DNA of 64,000 bases from Marinobacter zhejiangensis. GTDB taxonomy: Bacteria > Pseudomonadota > Gammaproteobacteria > Pseudomonadales > Oleiphilaceae. The DNA is taken from positions 1,172,378 through 1,236,377 of the forward strand of contig NZ_FOUE01000001.1 of the NCBI RefSeq assembly GCF_900114775.1, written 5' to 3'. Position 1 is the first letter of the stretch; each line of letters opens with the position of its first letter. This document shows, one piece after another, positions 18,531-25,474 of this stretch. The notes under the pieces were generated by a model, which saw only the letters and a program-made list of their open reading frames with translations, was not told where the DNA came from and searched no databases. The translations under genes were made by a program, and so were the position numbers.

Positions 18531-18846
18531 GGATCATACTCCAACTTTGTTTTTTTTCGTGTGTTCGACGCCGGGTTAGGCTAAAGCCTAATTGTTTTTA
18601 AACGTTTTTTTAAGAAATGGCACTATTGTTCAAAAAAGAGTCTACCGGTCTTGTTATTTTGGGACGTTGGCCTTCTTGACAACGGTCAGCGTCGAAGTGA
18701 CCAGTAATTGCGGCCTCCAGACGCTGCGTAAATGCCTGCCAGAGCCTTTATTCTCAGCTATTTGGGGATATCCGGAGAGTGGCTTTTGGGGACGAAAATG
18801 TTGTGAATTTGTGACGACGTTTTACATTTTTGTTCGGCTGTTACAG
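18531..18846 (-). promoter_or_regulatory. Upstream region of the FadL-like operon with an inverted repeat
   Basis: A 316-bp gap without a credible gene. About 45 bp before the porin start lies the dyad TTAGGC-TAAA-GCCTAA (18576-18591), set in T-rich DNA. It could be an operator in the leader or a small hairpin. I cannot assign a regulator or a firm promoter. Confidence 0.3.
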
Positions 18847-18875
18847 AAAAAAGGCGCTCAAGGCGCCCTTTTTCC
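18847..18875 (-). terminator. Intrinsic terminator after the first PEP-CTERM gene
   Basis: GGCGC (18853-18857) and GCGCC (18863-18867) flank a short loop, with A tracts on one side and T tracts on the other, so it could act on both strands. It lies about 20 bp past the stop at 18894. Confidence 0.7.
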
Positions 18876-18893
18876 CTTAACAGAACCCGCCCC

Positions 18894-19349
18894 TCACTGG
18901 GGGGGATGTGATTTGTGCCGAAGATGGATAACCCCAATGGCCAGTAACCCAAGGCCGAACAGCGCAAGGGTGCCGGGCTCCGTGATACTGATGGCAGGAG
19001 TTTGCCCATCATCGATGGCATAGGGTTCATCATTCGGTTTATCCACGATCACACGAGCATCATCAAACAGAAACAGGTGGAGTGCTCTGGCATGGTTCAG
19101 GACGTGCCCCCAATTCATTCGGTGAAAGCCGGGGGAGTTATCAGACAGCGCTGAAAATACACCATGATCAGACCACTGGTTGATGACCGGGTACTGGCCA
19201 AACGAGTGCCTGCTGTAGGGTTGTGCCGGTTGATCACATGCCTGATCGGACAGCGACTGGCAGTGAATTGCCCCTGCCATGCTGGCTGACCCGAACAACA
19301 AAAGGCCGGCGCAAGCCGTTGCGCCAAGTAGTATCTTATGCATATTCAT
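18894..19349 (-). CDS. PEP-CTERM sorting-signal protein, small
   Basis: A 151-residue exported protein. N-terminal Sec signal (MNMHKILLGATACAGLLLFG), a short His- and Asp-containing middle part of unknown function, and a C-terminal tripartite signal: EPGTLALFGLGL (PEP-like motif plus hydrophobic helix) followed by the basic end HLRHK. Such signals are cut and processed by exosortases and mark proteins for the cell surface or extracellular matrix (family knowledge). GGAGG lies close before the ATG. No exosortase gene is present in the window. Confidence 0.75.
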   Translation of the reverse strand: MNMHKILLGATACAGLLLFGSASMAGAIHCQSLSDQACDQPAQPYSRHSFGQYPVINQWSDHGVFSALSDNSPGFHRMNWGHVLNHARALHLFLFDDARVIVDKPNDEPYAIDDGQTPAISITEPGTLALFGLGLLAIGVIHLRHKSHPPQ

Positions 19350-19487
19350 ACGTCCCTCCGAGTCCCGTTAGAGGGTTCGACCACAGGTGCGTGGCTAACA
19401 GGGAATTGTCAGCATAATCTGTGCCGATGATGCAACGTATTGATTCGTTTGCTAGACCCAAAAGGGTAGTTGGCGGTTGTGTAACGA

Positions 19488-19515
19488 AACCTGACGCCTG
19501 CGGCGGTGTCAGGTT
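19488..19515 (-). terminator. Stem-loop after the beta-helix gene
   Basis: AACCTGAC (19488-19495) pairs with GTCAGGTT (19508-19515), with a nested GCC/GGC. On the minus strand it lies 25 nt past the stop codon of the 19540-21126 gene and is followed by TTCGTTA, a weak U tail. A likely but not strong terminator. Confidence 0.45.
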
Positions 19516-19539
19516 CGTAAGGGCGAGCCGCTGCCAGGG

Positions 19540-21126
19540 TCAGGCGTCTGGGAAGCCTGTCCAACCTGCCAGCCACGACTTGGTGGCCAGGGGGTTGAGG
19601 GCGCCCTGAAAAACCGCTGACTCGTCGAAAAATTCACTCTGGGGCGGCTTGGCGGCATGCATTTGGCGCATCTGGACCCGAGCTCTGAAGCTTGGGTTGC
19701 TCAGATCCCTGGCTGAGTCGTGAACGGCGCTTTCCATGCGGAAATGGTTATTGTTCCCCGGCGCTCTGAGCCAGTCGTTTTCATTGAAACTGAAATCGTC
19801 ATTGTCGTTGCCGGATTCCGTCGGGCTTCGTCCGAACTGGCCGGTATTGGCGAGCAGGTTGTTGGAGAAGGTCAGTCGTCCACTGTTGACCAATGGGCTG
19901 ACATCATCGCGGGTGTCGATGGTTTCGATGGCATAACTGTCCACGATCATGTTGTGGAAGTGACCACCGGAACCTTCCCGGACGACAATGCCACGATGTT
20001 GCCGCGGTGACAGGCCGGCCCCGGCGAGGGTGATGTTGTAAAACGTGGGCTCGGAACGGGGGCTGGCATCGTGATTGTCGCCGTTGTTGTCGCCCTCAAA
20101 AGCATTGTCACCTATGTCAGGGTGCTGTTGGATGACCGCGAACTGAACTCGCCCGGTCCAACCCCAGTCCCAGTCGATGCTGTCGTCGCCAGCACCGGAG
20201 ATCACGATATTTTTCAGGTCGACCGTGCCGCCAAACATTTCAATGCCGTCGTCCAGAGAGCGATGGACCTGAACGTTGCGAATAATGCTGCTTCGTCCAC
20301 AACCGCCTAGGGTCAGGCCGTTCAGTTCATTGTCCTGGTACACCTCAAAGCCGGCAAACTCAATGCGAGTGTATTCCAGTACGCCACAGCTGTCGTCCGG
20401 GTCGTCGCCACCAAACCGTCCCCTCTGATCGCTCTGACTGAGGCCTTCGATCGCGGCATCCGGTTGGTTTACCGGCGCGGAGCCCAGCAGAACGATGCCA
20501 CCCCAGTCGCCCCGTGCCCGGCTACCTTCACTCTGGCTGCTGGTGAACACAATGGGGCGCTCAGCCTGGCCTCGGGCAAAGAGCTGGCTGTCCCGGGTCA
20601 CAATCAGGGCCGACCCGCGTTCACCTTGCACGACAACCCCTGGCTGAATGGTCAAGCTGGCACCATCCTGAACGAACACTGTGTTTTCAAGGACGTAGCG
20701 GTTTCCCGCCTCCCAGGTCGTGTCAGTGGTGATGTCAGAGCTGATGCGGACAGCCCTATTTTCAAAGGTGGTAAAACCAACCACCGCAGCGCCGCCGGCC
20801 ATGAATACTGGAATCAGGGCGAGCAGGTTACGACGGCCGTTGCGCGATTTCGAAGGGCGAGGCTGTGGCTTGGTGTCCTGCAGGGACAGGTCGGTTGATT
20901 TTGCGACCAGGGGTTGCCCGGTATCGTGGGTGAGAATTTCGCTCGCCAGTGCTTGTAGTTCCCGGTCGCCGTCGTTCTCGGCACGAATCAGCACATCGCG
21001 CCGGTATCCGGGCTCCCGGAGCAGGGTGTTGAGGTGAACAAACGGTACGCTGGGGCAGGCGCCCTTGTCGATTTTGCGCTTAACTAGCCAGAGTTTCTCG
21101 ATAAGCATGATGGGCTGGTCGGCCAT
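19540..21126 (-). CDS. Membrane-anchored right-handed beta-helix protein
   Basis: A 528-residue protein of unknown function. Residues 1-98 are hydrophilic and lack a signal peptide; one transmembrane helix lies at about 100-119 (LLALIPVFMAGGAAVVGFTT), placing the C-terminal 400 residues outside the cytoplasm. That part reads like a parallel beta-helix (RYVLENTVFVQDGASLTIQP, then GDWGGIVLLGSAPV, SSIIRNVQVHRSLDDGIEMF) with an Asp-rich, possibly calcium-binding stretch (DIGDNAFEGDNNGDNHDASP). No lyase active site is recognisable. It sits between two PEP-CTERM genes on the same strand but with its own gaps. Confidence 0.65.
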   Translation of the reverse strand: MADQPIMLIEKLWLVKRKIDKGACPSVPFVHLNTLLREPGYRRDVLIRAENDGDRELQALASEILTHDTGQPLVAKSTDLSLQDTKPQPRPSKSRNGRRNLLALIPVFMAGGAAVVGFTTFENRAVRISSDITTDTTWEAGNRYVLENTVFVQDGASLTIQPGVVVQGERGSALIVTRDSQLFARGQAERPIVFTSSQSEGSRARGDWGGIVLLGSAPVNQPDAAIEGLSQSDQRGRFGGDDPDDSCGVLEYTRIEFAGFEVYQDNELNGLTLGGCGRSSIIRNVQVHRSLDDGIEMFGGTVDLKNIVISGAGDDSIDWDWGWTGRVQFAVIQQHPDIGDNAFEGDNNGDNHDASPRSEPTFYNITLAGAGLSPRQHRGIVVREGSGGHFHNMIVDSYAIETIDTRDDVSPLVNSGRLTFSNNLLANTGQFGRSPTESGNDNDDFSFNENDWLRAPGNNNHFRMESAVHDSARDLSNPSFRARVQMRQMHAAKPPQSEFFDESAVFQGALNPLATKSWLAGWTGFPDA

Positions 21127-21301
21127 GAAACTGTCTCCCTTGAACTGGTGGGGAGCATTTCTACCGGTGCCAGATGACTCTTATGTGAAGTTGCTCTTTG
21201 GTATTTGTAGCATTTTGTATCAGTAGTAAATGGCAGGTTTCATTCATTTGTAACAATCGCATTATTTAATGCGCGCCTTTGGATTGCTTTGAGGGTATGA
21301 C

Positions 21302-21532
21302 GTGGGGTGTGGCTGGTTGCTGGAAGCAGATGCGGTGGAGACGGTTTGGCAAGCGGGGTGTCTGAAGGTCGATGCCTTGGGGAGAATGGATCGTTTCGGA
21401 AATTTGGCAACCGAGATCTATCGGGTGGAGCTCGACGGAGGGGATATCTTGTACGAGTCGGAAAGCTACACTGCGGTTCGGCACTTTCTTGAAATGCTGA
21501 CTGAGCCTTACCCTGAATACAAAGTGGCGTAA
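21302..21532 (+). CDS. Hypothetical small protein
   Basis: A 76-residue ORF with only GTG starts in frame (an upstream stop begins at 21290). The second half (GNLATEIYRVELDGGDILYE, then SYTAVRHFLEML) reads like real protein, and a stem-loop at 21572-21589 lies 40 nt past its stop on the same strand. No strong ribosome binding site is visible and I recognise no family. Confidence 0.35.
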   Translation: MGCGWLLEADAVETVWQAGCLKVDALGRMDRFGNLATEIYRVELDGGDILYESESYTAVRHFLEMLTEPYPEYKVA

Positions 21533-21571
21533 CACCCCAAGGGATGTACGCCACTTGTCGTTGCTAGTAGC

Positions 21572-21592
21572 CACTTGCTATCGCAAGTGTTT
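21572..21592 (+). terminator. Stem-loop after the small ORF
   Basis: CACTTGC (21572-21578) pairs with GCAAGTG (21583-21589) around TATC and is followed by TTTC on the plus strand. A modest intrinsic terminator that supports transcription of the preceding small ORF. Confidence 0.45.
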
Positions 21593-21625
21593 CATCAGGC
21601 CTCAAAGGCCGATTTTGCAACTATC

Positions 21626-22222
21626 TTAGGCTTTCTTTCTGCGCTGGCTCAGGGACAGGAGCAGAACGCCCATGCCAACCAGACCCAGAGTGCCAGGCTC
21701 TGGAACATCAACCGGGCCACGAATACCGTACAGGTTCACGTGTGAAAGACCGCCGCCCTTGCCGCCGTCTCCAAGGATGAGTTCCCAGTTGCCAGAGCTC
21801 ACCAGATCTTGCAGTGAGTAAACGAACCATTCGTCCGGTGTGTTGCCTGTGCCAAATTTGAAGCCAATGGCGCCTTCGCTGAAGATGTCCCAGAAGCTGG
21901 AGTCGAAGCTCCAAGTGCCTTCACCATAGGTGATGTTGAAGGTGTTGCCGGTACCGCCATCATCGATGGCGTATTTGCCTGCAAACTCATAACCAGCACC
22001 AGCAGGGCCGCTCAGGAACAGGTCTTGGGCGGCGTTGTCGCCCTGAATGTTGCCAACCCCGGAGGCGAGGCAGGCATCAACCTGGCTGTCGTCAATCGAC
22101 ATGTGGTTCTTGGTCGTGTCTTCGCTACAAAGTACTGGTGCAGCGTTGACCTGGGCGACCAAGAACAGGGATGCCAGTACGGTTGCGGCAACCGCCGCCA
22201 ATCCATTCGTCATTCGTTTCAT
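21626..22222 (-). CDS. PEP-CTERM sorting-signal protein
   Basis: A 198-residue exported protein, start ATG 22222 with GAGG upstream (a longer in-frame version adds an unlikely N-terminus). Sec signal ending LVAQVNAA; a Gly/Asp-rich beta-type body (GAGYEFAGKYAIDDGGTGNT, TWSFDSSFWDIFSEGAIG) of unknown function; and a textbook C-terminal VPEPGTLGLVGMGVLLLSL followed by SQRRKKA. This is the exosortase recognition signal. It is the clearer of the two PEP-CTERM proteins here and lies about 500 bp upstream of the beta-helix gene on the same strand. Confidence 0.85.
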   Translation of the reverse strand: MKRMTNGLAAVAATVLASLFLVAQVNAAPVLCSEDTTKNHMSIDDSQVDACLASGVGNIQGDNAAQDLFLSGPAGAGYEFAGKYAIDDGGTGNTFNITYGEGTWSFDSSFWDIFSEGAIGFKFGTGNTPDEWFVYSLQDLVSSGNWELILGDGGKGGGLSHVNLYGIRGPVDVPEPGTLGLVGMGVLLLSLSQRRKKA

Positions 22223-22509
22223 ATCTCTAACCTCGAGATGTCCATCGGTATTTAACAAGTCGAAACTAAGCACCATGTGTGCCATCCCATATAAAAGCAA
22301 TAAAAAACAGTTTGTTATTGGGTGTTCTGGCTTTCTTGTATGTTACGAGAATGTAAAGAAAGTCGACAATATCGGCTTATGGCCTGGGTTATGCGTTCCA
22401 TGGTGTGTTGCTTGGGGTGATGGGTCGTAAAAAGATCTGACAGTCAGCTGGAGTGGGCTGCCTGTGTTATGCTCTTGCCGAGTCAGTATGAGGAATCCCG
22501 GAACCCACG

Positions 22510-22953
22510 ATGGCCGCTAACCCGCTGAGTGCCAAGACACCTGCCCGGAAGGGCGTAGGGCGTAGACCCGTGGTGCTTCTTTTACTGCTGACCCTTGTTT
22601 TCCGAGGGCTAGTGCCTCAGGGCTACATGCCGGAAGTTGCTGTTGATGGCTCCGTTGGGGTGGCCTGGTGTGGCGCAGACCCGTTGAATGCAGCCTTGCT
22701 TCAGGCCTTCTCGGAGATTCCGGGGGGGGATTTGTCTTGGGCGGGGCACCAGACTGCCCTTGGGACAGAGTTGTGTCCCTATGCGCTGTTAACTCTTCCG
22801 ACACTTCCGGGGGAGGCTGTGGGGCTCTCCGCTCCCCTGTTCTCCTTTGTTGCTCCGCTGCGGGCGATTACCAACGATGTATATGACTTTCCGCACCCGC
22901 GCCAGGGTTTTTCGCGGGCGCCTCCGCTTTTGCTTCATTTGCTTGTCAGCTAA
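22510..22953 (+). CDS. DUF2946-like exported protein
   Basis: A 147-residue protein with a basic N-terminus and a hydrophobic signal/anchor (VVLLLLLTLVFRGLVPQGYM). It shows features of DUF2946: the VPQGYMP segment after the anchor, isolated Cys in WCGAD and LCPYALL, and a SRAPPLLL end. These small proteins are often found beside copper or TonB-dependent genes. It lies 80 bp before a PCu(A)C copper chaperone gene, so a role in metal handling is inferred. The ATG at 22510 follows GGAACCCACG; the RBS is weak. Confidence 0.6.
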   Translation: MAANPLSAKTPARKGVGRRPVVLLLLLTLVFRGLVPQGYMPEVAVDGSVGVAWCGADPLNAALLQAFSEIPGGDLSWAGHQTALGTELCPYALLTLPTLPGEAVGLSAPLFSFVAPLRAITNDVYDFPHPRQGFSRAPPLLLHLLVS

Positions 22954-23033
22954 TACCCGGCCCGGATGGGCCAGTTTCAATGGTGGTCCAAACGGCCGCC
23001 GGTAAAATCTTGTTGTTACAGCGTGAGGTAGTT

Positions 23034-23516
23034 ATGAAGCAATGGATGAGCGTTCTGGGTGTCGTGTTCCTGGCGTCAACAGGGAGCGTGTTAGCCCATG
23101 AAATGGAGCAGGCAGGGGTCACAGTGGATCATCCCTGGGCGCGGCCAACGCCGGCCGTCGCCCCGGTACACGGTGCGGTCTATTTTTCGGTGACCAACCG
23201 ACGGGAGGTTCCGGTGGTTTTGGATGGTGCTTCCACGCCACTCACTGACCACGCCTCCATTCACCAAACCCGAGACGTTGACGGCACCCTGAGAATGGAG
23301 TCGGTAGAGGGTGGTTTGGCCATCCAGCCGGGAGAAAGCATTAGCTTTGAGCCGGGCGGCTATCACGTGATGTTGATGAACATGGAGGCGCCGCTGACTG
23401 AAGGGGAAAAGTTCCCGTTAACCCTCACATTCCAGGGTGGAGAGTCGATCCTGCTGGATGTTTGGGTTGAACAGGGGCCGGAAACTCAGTCAGATATGAC
23501 CATGCACCACCACTGA
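23034..23516 (+). CDS. PCu(A)C-type periplasmic copper chaperone
   Basis: A 160-residue protein with a Sec signal (start ATG 23034 with GAGG upstream) and the DUF461/PCu(A)C fold: VTVDHPWARPTPAVAPVHGA, then HASIHQT with Met-containing RMESVEGG, and GGYHVMLMNM. The conserved His and Met residues bind Cu(I) for insertion into the CuA site of cytochrome oxidase. The C-terminus adds MTMHHH, a further metal-binding tail. Together with the preceding DUF2946 gene it forms a probable copper-delivery pair. Confidence is high for the family, moderate for the partner. Confidence 0.88.
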   Translation: MKQWMSVLGVVFLASTGSVLAHEMEQAGVTVDHPWARPTPAVAPVHGAVYFSVTNRREVPVVLDGASTPLTDHASIHQTRDVDGTLRMESVEGGLAIQPGESISFEPGGYHVMLMNMEAPLTEGEKFPLTLTFQGGESILLDVWVEQGPETQSDMTMHHH

Positions 23517-23525
23517 TGATCATTC

Positions 23526-23548
23526 ACCCGGCCTCACGGGGGCCGGGT
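23526..23548. terminator. Shared terminator hairpin of converging genes
   Basis: ACCCGGCC (23526-23533) pairs with GGCCGGGT (23541-23548) in the 30 bp between the stop of the copper chaperone gene and the stop of the GlxA-type regulator. It is strong as a stem, but has only short U tails. Confidence 0.55.
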
Positions 23549-24523
23549 TCACTGCTTCTGCGTCTCGGCTGAAGCCGGTGCTGCGCGAAAGAACCGCTTC
23601 CTGAATTCTTTTGGGGTCTGCCCGGTAATCTTGATGAACGTCTTGCGAAAGGCGCTCAGGTCTTCATACCCCACGCCCTCTGCAACCTTCTCAAACGACA
23701 TGCCACTGGCCTCGATCAGTTCGCAGGCCTTCTGAATTCTTAGTTGCTGCAGATATTGGGTGGGTTTGAGTCCGGTGGCTGCAACAAACCGTCTTAGAAA
23801 GGTCCGCTCACTGAGGTGTGCCTGCTGCGCCATCGCCTTGACCATTATGGGATTGTTGAAATTGCGTTGCAGCTGGTGCTGGACCCGCACAATGATCTCG
23901 TCTCCGTGGTCCAGCCTGGGGGTAAAGCTGCGGTAATAGCTTTGCTCTCTGGGACCGGTGTCCACAATCAGGTACTTGCCCAACTGTCGCATAACCTGGG
24001 TATTGGTGAACTGGGCGACGAGCTCCAGCCCCAGATCAATCCAGCTCATCAGCCCTCCGGCAGTGATGATATCGCCGTCGTTGATCAGCAGCTTGTTGCA
24101 GTCGATCTCGGTCTCTGGGTAGAGCCTGGCAAATTCTTCGGCCAACGCCCAGTGGGTGGTGACCCTGCGTCCCTTCAGTAAGCCGGTTTTGGCCAGTACG
24201 AAAGCACCGGCACACACGGAGCAGATAATTGATCCGTTTTGGTGATGTTGCTTGACCCAGTCTGTGACTACGTTCTCAGGTGCCAGGTAGGAACGGTCAT
24301 CCAGACAGGGGGGCAGGATGATGACCTGTAGCTCTCCAGCGGGTTGATTCAGTGGGTTGGAGAGTTGGCGGCTATCGAAGATGTAAGTTTGGAAGACGTC
24401 ACCCAGGCCGTTCTGGTGGCAGATTTTATTGGCCAGATAGAACTGTTCGGCCATCCCCTGAACCGCTGACAAGAGGGCGCCCGGGTAATGGAGAATGCCG
24501 ACTTGGATGGCTGAAATTGTCAT
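23549..24523 (-). CDS. GlxA family transcriptional regulator (DJ-1/PfpI domain plus AraC HTH)
   Basis: A 324-residue regulator: residues about 5-195 form a glutamine amidotransferase-like DJ-1/PfpI domain (ICSVCAGAFVLAKTGLLKGR holds the nucleophile-elbow Cys), and residues about 215-315 an AraC/XylS double helix-turn-helix (MAQQAHLSERTFLRRFVAAT, then VGYEDLSAFRKTFIKITGQT). Members often control catabolism of nitrogenous compounds. It is divergent from a cysteine hydrolase gene with 137 bp between the starts, so that gene is the likely target. Confidence 0.88.
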   Translation of the reverse strand: MTISAIQVGILHYPGALLSAVQGMAEQFYLANKICHQNGLGDVFQTYIFDSRQLSNPLNQPAGELQVIILPPCLDDRSYLAPENVVTDWVKQHHQNGSIICSVCAGAFVLAKTGLLKGRRVTTHWALAEEFARLYPETEIDCNKLLINDGDIITAGGLMSWIDLGLELVAQFTNTQVMRQLGKYLIVDTGPREQSYYRSFTPRLDHGDEIIVRVQHQLQRNFNNPIMVKAMAQQAHLSERTFLRRFVAATGLKPTQYLQQLRIQKACELIEASGMSFEKVAEGVGYEDLSAFRKTFIKITGQTPKEFRKRFFRAAPASAETQKQ

Positions 24524-24660
24524 TTTTGCCCTTTTTTATGCCAGTTCCGCCTGCAGTATAAAGAGCGCCTTCGGCGAATAATAGATCTCACCCACTTATT
24601 GCAGTTGCTCGCTGTGCGAAGTGGCTTTCAAACGTAAAGAACAAAGGATAAGGAAGGAAC

Positions 24661-25263
24661 ATGACTGATCTGACGACCCTGCGTGACCTCGTTGGCCTCG
24701 GCAACTCCGCCAGTGCCATCAGCGATTCAGCCCTGATCATCATTGATGCTCAAAACACTTACCGCGAAGGTGTTATGAAGTTGGAAGGGGTGGAGCCGGC
24801 GCTGCAAGAATGCCGGAAATTGCTGGACCGTTTTCGTGCCGCTGGCCGCCCGGTGTTTCATATCCGGCACGACGCGGGAGTAGGCTCTCCGTACGACGTT
24901 AGTGCGCCCATCGGGCAGATTGCGGATGTTGTGGAGCCGGTGGACGGTGAGCCTGTAATCACCAAAAACTACCCGAACTCCTTCGTTCAGACTGAGTTGG
25001 ACCAGCTGCTGAAAGGCGCCAAAGTTGAGAACCTGATCCTGACGGGCTTTATGTCGCACATGTGTGTGAACTCAACAGCGCGAGGTGCTTTTTCTCTGGG
25101 CTATAACCCGACGGTTGTAGCATCTGCGACAGCAACCCGGTCGCTGCCTTCAAAAGTGACCGGTAATCCGGTTCCTGCGCCTCAGGTTCACGAAGCTGCT
25201 CTTGCGGCACTGTCTGACCTGCCATCTGCGGTTGTACCGGCGGTTGCCGACGTTCCGGACTGA
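24661..25263 (+). CDS. Cysteine hydrolase, isochorismatase-like family
   Basis: A 200-residue protein with the catalytic triad of the family: D29 (LIIIDAQNTY), K102 (ITKNYPNSF) and C135 (GFMSHMCVNST), the last preceded by the usual non-proline cis-type segment. Such enzymes hydrolyse amides or vinyl ethers (nicotinamide, isochorismate, ureidoacrylate and others). The substrate cannot be told from sequence. AAGGAAGG precedes the ATG. It is divergently paired with the GlxA-type regulator. Confidence 0.88.
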   Translation: MTDLTTLRDLVGLGNSASAISDSALIIIDAQNTYREGVMKLEGVEPALQECRKLLDRFRAAGRPVFHIRHDAGVGSPYDVSAPIGQIADVVEPVDGEPVITKNYPNSFVQTELDQLLKGAKVENLILTGFMSHMCVNSTARGAFSLGYNPTVVASATATRSLPSKVTGNPVPAPQVHEAALAALSDLPSAVVPAVADVPD

Positions 25264-25315
25264 GCTGGTAAAAAAACTTCGGGGGTATACGGCGTGGAGA
25301 GGTAAAAAGCGGAAA

Positions 25316-25392
25316 TGGTGGGCCCACCTGGACTCGAACCAGGGACCAAAGGATTATGAGTCCTCTGCTCTAACCAACTGAGCTATAGGCCC
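25316..25392 (-). tRNA. ileX: tRNA-Ile(CAT), decoding AUA after lysidine modification
   Basis: A 77-nt cloverleaf on the minus strand from 25392 to an encoded CCA at 25316. Acceptor GGGCCTA/TGGGCCC, D arm GCTCAGTTGGTTAGAGC, anticodon stem GAGGA/TCCTT with loop CTCATAA (anticodon CAT), T arm with TTCGAGT. A CAT anticodon means elongator Met or Ile2. Acceptor pairs C4-G69 and C5-G68 are the determinants TilS uses to choose tRNA-Ile2 (E. coli tRNA-Met has U4, A5), so I favour Ile2. It lies just downstream of rpoD. Confidence 0.88.
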
Positions 25393-25421
25393 TTATTGCA
25401 TTCCCCGGGAGGGGAGGAGAA

Positions 25422-25459
25422 AGCGGGCGCCATTATACCTGTGAGGGGTGGCGCCCGCT
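25422..25459 (-). terminator. rpoD terminator hairpin that also holds a TATAAT box for the tRNA
   Basis: AGCGGGCGCCA (25422-25432) and TGGCGCCCGCT (25449-25459) form an 11-bp stem after the rpoD stop; on the minus strand it is followed by TTCTCC. The minus strand at the loop/stem junction reads TATAAT (25437-25432), a good -10 box placing a start about 30 nt before the tRNA. No matching -35 is evident. Confidence 0.65.
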
Positions 25460-25474
25460 ACTGTTGCAGTGGAC

